Shown: positions 7,534-14,931 of the stretch, piece after piece
Position numbering within the stretch: the stretch's first letter is position 1
How the letters are laid out: the number at the start of each line of letters is the position of its first letter
NCBI GenBank assembly: GCA_964497975.1
Contig: CAZCFO010000007.1
Location: forward strand, 1 to 41,722
Direction: 5' to 3'
DNA from: JABFSS01 sp964497975
Lineage (GTDB): Bacteria; Patescibacteriota; Gracilibacteria; Peribacterales; Peribacteraceae
DNA length: 41,722 nucleotides
Translations under genes and position numbers: made by a program
The notes under the pieces: model-generated
Databases searched by the model: none
Told to the model about the DNA's origin: nothing
Seen by the model: the letters and a program-made list of their open reading frames with translations, nothing else

Positions 7534-8748
7534 TTATTCGTACCGCAGCGCCTCCATCGGGCTCAGATTCGCCGCGCGTCGGGCGGGATAGATGCCGAAG
7601 ATGAGGCCCGTGCCCACCGCCATCAGCACCGCGAGGCCGATGGACGAGAACGAGACGACGAAGGAAAAGTTCCCCAGAAACTTGTCGGCGATCGCCGCGA
7701 GCAGCCAGCCCGTGAGCGTGCCGAGCACGATGCCCACGGCGCCGCCGCTCATGGTCAGCGTCACGGCTTCGAGCAGGAACTGCAGGAGGATGTCGCGCCG
7801 CTTGGCTCCGACCGCTTTGCGCAGGCCGATCTCGCGCGTCCGCTCGGTGACGGACACGAGCATGATGTTCATGATGCCGATGCCGCCCACGAGGAGGCTG
7901 ATGCCCGCCACGAGCGAGAGGAACACCGTGAGACCGAGCGTGACCGACGTGACGATCGCCGTCACCTGCTCGGCGCTGCGGGCGATGAAGTCGTCCTTGT
8001 CCGGATCGTTCTCCGGATTCTTGATGTCGTGCCGGTCGCGGAGGAGCGCAGTGATATCGTCCTTTGCGACCTCCGCGGAGCCCTTCGTCTTCAGCGTGAT
8101 GAAGCTCAGGTGGCGCTGTCCCGTCACGGACCGCGCGGTGCTGAACGGCACGAGCACGATGGAGTCCATCTGCTGCAGGAGCGCGGAGCCCTTGGAACCG
8201 AGCACGCCGACGACCGTGAACGGCGTGTCGCCCACGCTGAATTTCTTGCCGAGGGGATTCACGTCGCCGAACAGATCTTCGGCCGTCTGGGAGCCGATGA
8301 CCGCCACCGCCTTCGCGCCGTCCTCGTCGTTCTGGTCGAGCAGGCGCCCCTGGTCGATCTGCAGGCCGTAGTTGAGGCTGAATTCCCGGTACGCTCCGAT
8401 GACCATCGGAGAGACCTCCTCCTTGCCGTAGGTGACGGGCTTGCCGATGATCGTCACGGGAGTGGCGCGATCCACGGTGGGGAGCGCGCGGATCGCCGTG
8501 AAGTCGTCATACGTGAGGCTTTCCAGGTTGCCGCCGAACTTCTGGAAGCCCGTGGGGATGATGTCGAGCGTGTCGGTGCCGATGGTGGCGATCTGCTCCA
8601 GGATGTAGTTCTGGAAGCTGCGCCCCATGCTGACCATCAGGACCACCGACGCGACGCCGATGATGATGCCGAGCATCGTCAGGGACGTCCGGGTCTTGTT
8701 GACCGTGATGCCGCGGGCCGATGTGGAGAGGAGATCGCGTATCAACAT
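7534..8748 (-). CDS. MacB-type ABC transporter permease (second)
   Basis: 404 residues with the MacB/FtsX layout: an N-terminal TM helix after T-R-T-S-L-T-M-L-G-I-I-I-G, a large periplasmic-type (MacB_PCD) domain, then three C-terminal helices with G-G-I-G-I-M-N-I-M-L-V-S-V-T-E-R-T-R-E-I-G-L-R-K and the final P-A-R-R-A-A-N-L-S-P-M-E-A-L-R-Y-E. This matches permeases that couple a cytoplasmic ATPase to extrusion through a membrane fusion protein. The start at 8748 gives the family N-terminus; the frame runs 19 codons further into an intergenic palindrome. Last gene of the marR operon, paralogous to the permease at 8833-10065. Confidence 0.9.
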   Translation of the reverse strand: MLIRDLLSTSARGITVNKTRTSLTMLGIIIGVASVVLMVSMGRSFQNYILEQIATIGTDTLDIIPTGFQKFGGNLESLTYDDFTAIRALPTVDRATPVTIIGKPVTYGKEEVSPMVIGAYREFSLNYGLQIDQGRLLDQNDEDGAKAVAVIGSQTAEDLFGDVNPLGKKFSVGDTPFTVVGVLGSKGSALLQQMDSIVLVPFSTARSVTGQRHLSFITLKTKGSAEVAKDDITALLRDRHDIKNPENDPDKDDFIARSAEQVTAIVTSVTLGLTVFLSLVAGISLLVGGIGIMNIMLVSVTERTREIGLRKAVGAKRRDILLQFLLEAVTLTMSGGAVGIVLGTLTGWLLAAIADKFLGNFSFVVSFSSIGLAVLMAVGTGLIFGIYPARRAANLSPMEALRYE

Positions 8749-8794
8749 GAGAGGAGATGTGAAAACGAGGCAGGCGCGGAAGACAAGGATGTAG

Positions 8795-8814
8795 GGGCGC
8801 TGCATGCAGCGCCC
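8795..8814. repeat. Perfect 20-bp palindrome
   Basis: GGGCGCTGCA followed directly by its reverse complement, flanked by GTAG and GTAC. It occupies the 84-bp gap between the two permease genes. It may fold in the mRNA as a stabiliser or attenuator between paralogues, or be one copy of a dispersed REP-like palindrome. Confidence 0.75.
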
Positions 8815-8832
8815 GTACCGCGATGAAGGAGA

Positions 8833-10065
8833 TCATTCATATCGCAAAGCTTCAATCGGATGTAAAGCAGCCGCCTTCCGCGCCGGCGAAATGCCGAAAA
8901 TCAATCCCGTGAACGCCGCCATCATGAAGGCGACCGTGACGGACGGTACCGAGACCGCGAAGGCATACGTGGAGAGCATGCCCTTCACGAGCAGCGAGAT
9001 GAGGAACGCGAGCCCGAGGCCCCCGGTCATGCCGATGATCCCGCCGATGACGGTGAGCAGGACGGATTCCGTGAGGAACTGCAGCAGGATGTCGCGGGCC
9101 GTTGCGCCCACGGCCTTGCGCAGGCCGATTTCGCGCGTCCGCTCGGTGACGGACACGAGCATGATGTTCATGATCCCGATGCCGCCCACGAGGAGGCTGA
9201 TGGCGGCGATGGTCGTGATGAACATGGTGAGGCCCAGCGAGACGCCCGCGAGGATGGCACCCGCTTCCTCGGAGGTATGCACGATGAAGTCGTCTTTTTT
9301 GGGATCATCGTCGGGGTTGTCGATATCGTGACGCTGCCTCAGGAGAAACGTGATGTCGGAGATGGCCAGATCGAATCCGTCCGTGGCGTTCATCGTGATC
9401 TGGTTGAGGTACTTCTGCCCGCTGATCTGCCGTGCCGTGGAAAACGGCACGTAGATGCGGTCGTCCGCGTTCTGGAAGAACTGCGTCCCCAGCGCCTTGG
9501 TCACGCCCACCACGGTGAAGTGGTTGTTGCCGATCTTCACGCGCTTGCCTATGGGGTCGTTCTGCCCGAAGAGCTTCTCGCGCGCGTCGGGCGCCAAAAC
9601 GGCCACGGCCGCGGCTCCTTCGATGTCCGCCTGATCGATCAGCCGGCCGGTCTCGGCCTCGGTCACCTGCGTGATGAAGTGCTCGGGCGTGACCCCCAGC
9701 ACCTGGGGAGACCCCTCGTTGCGGCCGTAACTCGCGGTGCCCTGCACGAAGATGATCGGCGCGACGGTATCAATGGAGTCGAGCTTCTTCAGCGCGTCCA
9801 GGTCGTCGAACGTCAGGCTGTCGAACCCCGCCATCACCTGCCCGCCGCCGCCTTCCTCTTTTCCGGGAAAGATGACCATGCTCTTGGCTCCCAGACTGCT
9901 GATCTGGCTCAGGATCACGCCCTTCATGCTCGCGCCGATGGCGCTCATGAGCACGACGGACCCGACCCCGATGATGATGCCGAGCATCGTGAGGAGTGAA
10001 CGCGAGATGTTGCTCGTGACGCCCTTGAATGCCGAGTGGAACATGTCGTCGAGGCGCATGTTCAT
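8833..10065 (-). CDS. MacB-type ABC transporter permease (first)
   Basis: 410 residues, same architecture as its downstream paralogue: a first TM helix at about 27-45 (S-L-L-T-M-L-G-I-I-I-G-V-G-S-V-V-L-M), an extracytoplasmic domain, then three helices with the conserved V-T-E-R-T-R-E-I-G-L-R-K-A-V-G-A coupling segment and the terminal P-A-R-K-A-A-A-L-H-P-I-E-A-L-R-Y-E. Both paralogues share an acidic loop (N-P-D-D-D-P-K-K-D-D-F here). The start overlaps the ATPase stop by 4 bp (ATGA), so the two are translationally coupled. Two different permeases with one ATPase suggest a heterodimeric channel. Confidence 0.92.
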   Translation of the reverse strand: MNMRLDDMFHSAFKGVTSNISRSLLTMLGIIIGVGSVVLMSAIGASMKGVILSQISSLGAKSMVIFPGKEEGGGGQVMAGFDSLTFDDLDALKKLDSIDTVAPIIFVQGTASYGRNEGSPQVLGVTPEHFITQVTEAETGRLIDQADIEGAAAVAVLAPDAREKLFGQNDPIGKRVKIGNNHFTVVGVTKALGTQFFQNADDRIYVPFSTARQISGQKYLNQITMNATDGFDLAISDITFLLRQRHDIDNPDDDPKKDDFIVHTSEEAGAILAGVSLGLTMFITTIAAISLLVGGIGIMNIMLVSVTERTREIGLRKAVGATARDILLQFLTESVLLTVIGGIIGMTGGLGLAFLISLLVKGMLSTYAFAVSVPSVTVAFMMAAFTGLIFGISPARKAAALHPIEALRYE

Positions 10066-10799
10066 TTCAGGGAGGAAATTTCCTTTGCGATGACCCGCTT
10101 GAAATCCTTCGAATCCGAGTCGATCCTCCCGTCCTTGATGTGAATGATCCTCTCCGCATGCTTCGCGGTTTCGTGCTCGTGCGTGACCAGGATGATCGTG
10201 TGCCCCTCATCGTGCAGCTGCTGGAGCGCCTGCATGACGGCGACGCCGGAGGTCGAATCCAGGTTGCCCGTGGGCTCGTCGGCGAAGATCACGTCCGGCT
10301 GGGTGACGAGCGCGCGGGCGATGGCGACGCGCTGCTTCTGACCGCCGGAGAGCTGGCTGGAGAGGAAATCCTTGCGCGGCGTGAGACCGACGGTCTCGAT
10401 CGCCTTGAGGGCGAGTTTTTCGCGCTGCGACGCGCGGATCGTGGGGTGGTAGATGAGCGGCAGCAGCACGTTCTCGAAGACGGTCGTCCGGGGCAGCAGG
10501 TTGAACGCCTGGAACACGAAGCTGACGCGGGTGGCGCGGATGCGGGCCAGTTCGTCGTCCGTCATCGTCCCGGTCTCCTGGCCCTGGAAGAGGTAGCGGC
10601 CCGAGGAATGCATGTCGAGGAACCCCAGAATGTGCATGAGCGTCGACTTGCCGGAACCCGAAGGGCCCATGATCGCGACGAACTCGCCCTTGTGGATCTT
10701 CAGGTTGATGTCGAACAGCACCGGCGTCTCCACCCCGTCGTTGACGTAGGCCTTGTTGAGCGCGCGGGTTTCGATGAGCGGGGTCGGGGAGGAAATCAT
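10062..10799 (-). CDS. ABC transporter ATP-binding protein, LolD/MacB type
   Basis: 245 residues. Walker A G-P-S-G-S-G-K-S-T at about 45-53, Q-loop in F-V-F-Q-A-F-N-L-L-P, signature L-S-G-G-Q-K-Q-R, Walker B V-I-F-A-D-E-P-T-G-N-L-D and H-loop V-T-H-E. The G-F-L-D and T-G-N-L-D motifs are typical of the MacB/LolD/FtsE subgroup (mechanotransmission rather than import). It should energise the two downstream permeases together with the upstream membrane fusion protein. It is separated from the latter by 105 bp carrying an inverted repeat of TATTACG-type words. No strong ribosome site is seen. Confidence 0.94.
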   Translation of the reverse strand: MISSPTPLIETRALNKAYVNDGVETPVLFDINLKIHKGEFVAIMGPSGSGKSTLMHILGFLDMHSSGRYLFQGQETGTMTDDELARIRATRVSFVFQAFNLLPRTTVFENVLLPLIYHPTIRASQREKLALKAIETVGLTPRKDFLSSQLSGGQKQRVAIARALVTQPDVIFADEPTGNLDSTSGVAVMQALQQLHDEGHTIILVTHEHETAKHAERIIHIKDGRIDSDSKDFKRVIAKEISSLK

Positions 10800-10820
10800 T
10801 GATGAAGGGAAGAGAAATTA

Positions 10821-10893
10821 TGTATTACGTATTACGTATGAGGTATTAGGCAAAGATGTGATTATTTCTCCATAATTCATAATACGTAATACA
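10821..10893. repeat. Short-tandem-repeat hairpin (TATTACG words)
   Basis: A 14-bp inverted repeat, TGTATTACGTATTA at 10821-10834 and its reverse complement at 10880-10893, with arms built of repeated TATTACG. It fills the gap between the membrane fusion protein stop (10905) and the ATPase start (10799). It may act as a partial terminator or an mRNA processing site inside the operon. Confidence 0.75.
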
Positions 10894-10904
10894 ACATACT
10901 CAGA

Positions 10905-12659
10905 TCATTTCTTTTCCAGTACAACAACCACCTCGCCTTCCTGAACACCACTCACCTCAATGTCCCCGGATTCCCCCTCCATGCCCGTGGTGACGGACCG
11001 CTCTTCGACGCTGCCGTCGTCCTTGAGGACGCGGACGATGTCCTTGCCGTCCTCATCCTCGATCACGGAGCGGAGCGGAACGTGGACCACTGCCGGGCGC
11101 ATGCCGGTGGTGATTTCGGCGTCGCCGGTCATGCCGATTTTGAGGGTGTCGTGGCGGTAGACGAAGTCGAGGCGCACGCGGTACTTGGGCACGCCGTCCT
11201 TGTCGGTCGCGGCGGGGTCGATGTCGCCCACGCGGAGTTTGAAGTTGGTGCCGCGGAAGGCGTCGAGCTCGATGCTGCCGCTCTGCGTGAGCTGCACCTT
11301 GGGAATGTCGATCTCGGAAACGAACATCTCCACGCGGTACGGCGATTCGCCCAGCAGCGTGACGGCAGCCCCCGCGGGGAGCGATTCGCCGATGCGGATA
11401 TTGACGCTCGTGACGGTGCCGTTGACCGGCGCCGTGAGCACGGTGTCGCCGAAATCGGCCTGGGTGCGGGCGAGGTTCGCCTGCGCCTGGCGCACGCGTG
11501 CGCGCGCCGAGTCGATATCGGTCTGGCGCGAGCCTGCCTGCTTCAGCCGGAGCGCGGCCTCGGCGGAGCGGACGCCGCTTTCGTAGGTGAGGATATCGGT
11601 CTTGGCCTTGTCGCGCGTGCCCTGGAGGCTGACGATGGTGGACTGCTGCGCGGCGATCTTCGTATCGTATGAGGCCGCGGCGTTCTGCAGCGACGAGAGA
11701 CCCGAGCTGATGTTGCCCGCGGCATCCTGGATCGCGCTGCGGTCCGTGGCGATGGAGGCCTTGAGCGTCTCGCGCGCGGACGCGGTGAAGTACTGCGTCT
11801 CCTGCAGCGACGAGATGAGCGAGAAGAGCGCGTTGATCGCGGCCGATCCGCCGTTCGCCGCATCCCGGGCCGAGCCCAGCGCACCGAGCGCAGCCTGGTA
11901 ATCGGTGCCCGCGCGGGCCGTCAGGCTTCTGGCGGCGGCGATGGCGTCCAGCGCCGCGTTTTTCTGCGCGTTGATTTCGCCGGGAGCCTGCGGGCGGCTC
12001 TTGGTCACCGCATCGTTGACGTCGGTCCTGCTCAGCACGTCATCGATGGTGGAGAGCGAATTTTCGACGGTCGTCAGCTGCTCGTTGACCGTGCTGAGGG
12101 AGGTGGTGACCTGCCCCGCGAGGTTCACGTTGGCTTCGGACCGGATGGTCTCCAGCTGCTGCTGCGACTGCGTGATGTTCTGCTCTGCGGATGCCAGCGT
12201 CTGCTGCGCCGCAAGGAGCGAGGATTTCTTGTTGTCGAGATCCGCCTGCGCGATGGCGATGTCCTCGGGACGGGTGCCCTCTTCCATGGCGCGGAGGTCG
12301 GCCATGGCGGAGGCGAGCGCCGCCTGCTGCGACGCGATGCTCGCGGCGAGGCCGGTGGCCTTCAGCTGGGCGAGGCGCTGGCCCGCTTGGACCTTGTCGC
12401 CCTCGCGGACGAACACGTTGGACACGATGCCGGACGCGCCGAAGCGCAACTCCAGTTCGCGCTCGGAGACGACGGTTCCCACGGCCTCGACCGTCTGGCG
12501 GAGATCGCTCTTTTCGGCGACGGCGGTCACATACTCGGGCTGCGCCGGGCGCAAGGCGCGGCTGATGCCGAAGCCCAGGAGGATCAGGAGGATGATGCCG
12601 GCAATGGTCTTCTTCTTATGGGTGCGGAAGACCTGCGGGATGGGGAGGCGGAAAGCCAT
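10905..12659 (-). CDS. Membrane fusion protein (HlyD/MacA-like) with long coiled coil
   Basis: 584 residues. One N-terminal TM helix (about 16-34, I-A-G-I-I-L-L-I-L-L-G-F-G-I-S), then the first half of the lipoyl-like domain (E-A-V-G-T-V to V-R-E-G-D-K-V-Q-A-G-Q-R-L-A-Q-L). A very long helical hairpin, about 95-390, is rich in Ala, Gln and Ser. The second lipoyl half follows (T-A-P-V-N-G-T-V-T-S-V-N-I-R-I-G-E-S), then beta-barrel and membrane-proximal domains. It should bridge the ABC permeases to the outside. The coiled coil is longer than in ordinary MacA. Start 12659 is 14 bp after the marR stop; the open frame upstream only overlaps marR. Confidence 0.9.
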   Translation of the reverse strand: MAFRLPIPQVFRTHKKKTIAGIILLILLGFGISRALRPAQPEYVTAVAEKSDLRQTVEAVGTVVSERELELRFGASGIVSNVFVREGDKVQAGQRLAQLKATGLAASIASQQAALASAMADLRAMEEGTRPEDIAIAQADLDNKKSSLLAAQQTLASAEQNITQSQQQLETIRSEANVNLAGQVTTSLSTVNEQLTTVENSLSTIDDVLSRTDVNDAVTKSRPQAPGEINAQKNAALDAIAAARSLTARAGTDYQAALGALGSARDAANGGSAAINALFSLISSLQETQYFTASARETLKASIATDRSAIQDAAGNISSGLSSLQNAAASYDTKIAAQQSTIVSLQGTRDKAKTDILTYESGVRSAEAALRLKQAGSRQTDIDSARARVRQAQANLARTQADFGDTVLTAPVNGTVTSVNIRIGESLPAGAAVTLLGESPYRVEMFVSEIDIPKVQLTQSGSIELDAFRGTNFKLRVGDIDPAATDKDGVPKYRVRLDFVYRHDTLKIGMTGDAEITTGMRPAVVHVPLRSVIEDEDGKDIVRVLKDDGSVEERSVTTGMEGESGDIEVSGVQEGEVVVVLEKK

Positions 12660-12673
12660 AGGAAGAAGGGAAG

Positions 12674-13141
12674 CTAGCGCATGCCTTCGGCGTGCGCGAT
12701 TGAACTGGAAAGCGATTCGCTCATTTTTTCGTGGAGACGGGAGAGGACCATCTGCTCCTCCGGCGAGAGGAGGCCGAAAATATTGCGCAGCACGTCGCGG
12801 CGCCGGTCGTTCTTTTCGCGGAAGATGCGCTTGCCGAGCGGCGTCAGCCACAGGCGCACGAGCTTGCGGTTCTTGTCGTCGTGCATACGGCCGACCCACT
12901 GCATGTTGACGAGGCGGTTGACCAGCGACGTGGCGGAGGGCGAGGACACGTGGAGGAGCTTCGCCAGCTCCTTCATCGTCAGGCCTTCCTGTTCGCTGAT
13001 GAGGAACAGCGCGTGAAGATGGAGCGGATTCGCGCCGCCCTTCAGCTTCATCCCGCCGAGCATCTGCTGGCGCATGATGCGGCCGAATTCGTAGGTGCTT
13101 TCGATCAGCCGGTCGAGGGAATCCTTTTTCTCTCTCATCAT
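12674..13141 (-). CDS. MarR-family transcriptional regulator
   Basis: 155 residues, usual MarR length. N-terminal helix, then winged helix with L-T-M-K-E-L-A-K-L-L-H-V-S-S-P-S-A-T-S-L-V-N-R-L-V and the wing G-R-M-H-D-D-K-N-R-K-L-V-R-L-W-L-T-P-L-G-K, then a C-terminal dimerisation helix pair. First gene of the operon marR - fusion protein - ATPase - two permeases. MarR proteins commonly repress their own efflux operon until a toxic ligand binds. The promoter just upstream overlaps an inverted repeat that fits this. Confidence 0.92.
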   Translation of the reverse strand: MMREKKDSLDRLIESTYEFGRIMRQQMLGGMKLKGGANPLHLHALFLISEQEGLTMKELAKLLHVSSPSATSLVNRLVNMQWVGRMHDDKNRKLVRLWLTPLGKRIFREKNDRRRDVLRNIFGLLSPEEQMVLSRLHEKMSESLSSSIAHAEGMR

Positions 13142-13156
13142 ATGATGATGAAATAG

Positions 13157-13197
13157 TTAGAGTATCTAATTATAATCTCCGCGAAACGGATTTGCAA
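13157..13197 (-). promoter_or_regulatory. marR operon promoter with candidate MarR operator
   Basis: On the minus strand TTGCAA (13192-13197) is followed after exactly 17 bp by TATAAT (13169-13174), giving a start near 13162. The inverted repeat TTAGA-GTA-TCTAA (13157-13169) covers the predicted start and touches the -10 box, a normal place for a repressor site. The leader would be about 20 nt without a ribosome site. Confidence 0.72.
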
Positions 13198-13273
13198 GAG
13201 TTTCCGCGCGGATTTCCACAGCCTTGACTTGCCCGGAGAGGAAGCTTCAATACCCCTGTTTCCCCCTTGTTTC

Positions 13274-13498
13274 ATGCGTCTTGGATTGCGGCCTCTGGAC
13301 CCTGCACACGGCAACAACGTCCTTTCCGCCATTCAGCAACAATTGCACTCGCTGAATGTGCAAAGAACGGACATTCAGTGCCGGCCATCCCTTGCCCACG
13401 GCAATGAGGTGACCATCCACGTGGCCGAGGAACAACGCGCGCTGGTGATGGAGGCGCTTACCGCGACATTCCGCGTCACGCAGCTCGATCACGCCTGA
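13274..13498 (+). CDS. Small hypothetical protein
   Basis: 74 residues from ATG 13274 (M-R-L-G-L-R-P-L-D). The sequence reads as a compact alpha/beta protein ending in E-V-T-I-H-V-A-E-E-Q-R-A-L-V-M-E-A-L. The frame is open from ATG 13229 but the extra 15 residues look non-coding. A possible promoter, TTGACT-16-TTCAAT, ends about 20 nt before 13274. It overlaps the convergent RmlD-like gene by 23 bp. No family recognised; the antisense frame is also open, so this is uncertain. Confidence 0.5.
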   Translation: MRLGLRPLDPAHGNNVLSAIQQQLHSLNVQRTDIQCRPSLAHGNEVTIHVAEEQRALVMEALTATFRVTQLDHA

Positions 13499-14306
13499 GC
13501 AGACCCAGCGCCTCGCGGACGGCTTCCTCCACCGGGCGGACGGCGATCCCCTCCTTCTTCAGCTTCGCCGTGGAGAGGACGCAGTTGCTGCGGCCCGCGC
13601 GAACCACGTCTCCCAGATGGTCGAGCGTGAGACGCTCGAAGGAGTGCGCGGGGTCGACGATCTCGCGGTAGAGTTCCATGATCCGGAATGGCGAAATCGC
13701 GCCGTCGTTGACGATGTTGAACGTGCCGGTTTTTCGCTTGTCGATGAGCTTTCCGGCGGCATCCAGGAAGTCCGGGAGATACGTGAGCGAATTCTCGGTG
13801 TCGAGGACCCTGGAATACTTCGCGAGCTTCATCAGCAGGCTCCGGTCCGACCGCGAACCGTCGAACGGCATGCGCAGACGGAGGTTGAGCACGGGGAAGT
13901 CCTTCATGATCTGGTCGCTCCAGGCTTTCGTGCGCGAATAGAAACTGCCGCCGAAATTGGGCGGATCCTCCTCGGTGAACCCGGCGCCTCCTTTATCCCC
14001 CGCATAGATGCAGCCTGAACTCATGTGGGCGAGGTAGATGCCGCGAGCAAGGCATTCCTCCAGAAGATTCACCGCACCCGTGACGTTGCCATGCAGCGTC
14101 TCCTCCTTGTGCGTCTCGCACCAGTCGACGTTCGGGCGTCCGGTCTTGCCGGCGCAGTTGATGACGACGTCGGGCCTCGTTTCCTCCAGCGCCTTCACGA
14201 CGGCCGCACGGTCCCCGATGTCGAAGCGGGGGGTTTTTGCCTCCGGATAGAGCTTGAGGAACTGCTGGCCGAGGTAGCCGGTGGATCCGAGGAGGAGAAT
14301 TTTCAC
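13476..14306 (-). CDS. NAD(P)-dependent sugar epimerase/reductase, RmlD-like
   Basis: 276 residues of the extended short-chain dehydrogenase fold. Nucleotide-binding G-S-T-G-Y-L-G-Q-Q at 7-15, N-C-A-G-K-T near residue 50, S-S-G-C-I-Y-A-G at the catalytic Ser region, and the active-site Y-S-R-T-K. It resembles dTDP-4-dehydrorhamnose reductase and plant NRS/ER-type epimerase-reductases, hence nucleotide-sugar (surface polysaccharide) synthesis, but no other rhamnose genes are nearby. The start is GTG at 14306, with TATTAT (14313-14318, minus strand) ending 6 nt before it, a leaderless pattern. The -35 region falls inside the left arm of the short-tandem-repeat element. Confidence 0.85.
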   Translation of the reverse strand: MKILLLGSTGYLGQQFLKLYPEAKTPRFDIGDRAAVVKALEETRPDVVINCAGKTGRPNVDWCETHKEETLHGNVTGAVNLLEECLARGIYLAHMSSGCIYAGDKGGAGFTEEDPPNFGGSFYSRTKAWSDQIMKDFPVLNLRLRMPFDGSRSDRSLLMKLAKYSRVLDTENSLTYLPDFLDAAGKLIDKRKTGTFNIVNDGAISPFRIMELYREIVDPAHSFERLTLDHLGDVVRAGRSNCVLSTAKLKKEGIAVRPVEEAVREALGLLRRDRAA

Positions 14307-14315
14307 AACTACATA

Positions 14316-14879
14316 ATAGGGAAACGAGGCAAACGAAGGAAACGAAGAAAACGAGGATCAGAGAAAGGCCGACCTGAGCCTATTGAGCAGATAACTCACC
14401 CGATTGATGCGGTCATCGGTTTGAACAAAATCTTCCAGGCTAATGTACTGCAAGTCAAAAGCCAGTCGTGTCTGACAATGAAGTTCTTCCAAAGAGCACA
14501 GGGAAATTTCAAAAAAATGCCTCTTCTCTTTCCGGCTCGACTTGCGGTTCCCCTCCGCAAGGTTCATGGGAATGCTGTAGGCGGCACGCCGGATTTGATT
14601 CATCAGCGCGAAGCGCTCTTCGGAGGGGAACTTCTTGCTGATGATGTAGACCCAATGACACAGCTTGTATGCCTCCTGCCAAACCACGAGCTTTTCATGA
14701 GGACGTTCATGCATGCAGTAAGAGTATTGGTCCTGATGTGCCATGATAGATCCTCCGATCTGGTGTTTTTGTTTCAGCAACGGATTTGATCTAACAGATG
14801 CAGTAATCGGCTGTTCCATGGGGAAGTGGAACGCCCCTCGTCGTTTGCTTCGTTTGCCTCGTTTCCGTCGTTTGCCTAT
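14316..14879. mobile_element. Inverted short-tandem-repeat arms enclosing a four-helix-bundle gene
   Basis: The left arm (14316-14354) and right arm (14837-14879) are inverted copies of a degenerate tandem repeat of AAACGARG-type words. Between them lies only the four-helix-bundle gene at 14358-14744. The same words form gene-less hairpins at 25511-25579 and 27378-27440, as if those were internally deleted copies. The enclosed gene is more AT-rich than its neighbours and has a strong ribosome site, unlike them. Mobility is inference: no target-site duplication is obvious. Confidence 0.55.
14358..14744 (-). CDS. Four helix bundle protein (23S rRNA IVS / S23-like)
   Basis: 128 residues with the hallmarks of the four-helix-bundle family found in 23S rRNA intervening sequences: L-V-V-W-Q-E-A-Y-K-L-C-H-W-V-Y, F-P-S-E-E-R-F-A-L-M-N-Q-I-R-R-A-A-Y-S-I-P-M-N-L-A-E-G, then the F-F-E-I-S-L-C-S-L-E-E-L helix. 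Relatives include Avd, the accessory protein of diversity-generating retroelements, which binds nucleic acid. Start 14744 has GGAGG 8 nt upstream, one of the few proper ribosome sites in the window; an in-frame ATG at 14819 lacks one. Flanked by inverted repeats and not in an rRNA gene, so a free-standing version of an IVS-like unit. Confidence 0.9.
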   Translation of the reverse strand: MAHQDQYSYCMHERPHEKLVVWQEAYKLCHWVYIISKKFPSEERFALMNQIRRAAYSIPMNLAEGNRKSSRKEKRHFFEISLCSLEELHCQTRLAFDLQYISLEDFVQTDDRINRVSYLLNRLRSAFL

Positions 14880-14894
14880 GACCCCCAAACAACA

Positions 14895-14923
14895 ATGACA
14901 TTCCCGTTCCTGAGCGCTACAAT
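14895..14923 (+). promoter_or_regulatory. ftsK promoter
   Basis: ATGACA (14895-14900), a 17-bp spacer and TACAAT (14918-14923). The predicted start falls 1-3 nt before the ftsK ATG at 14932, so the transcript should be leaderless. Confidence 0.65.
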
Positions 14924-14931
14924 CGCAACCG

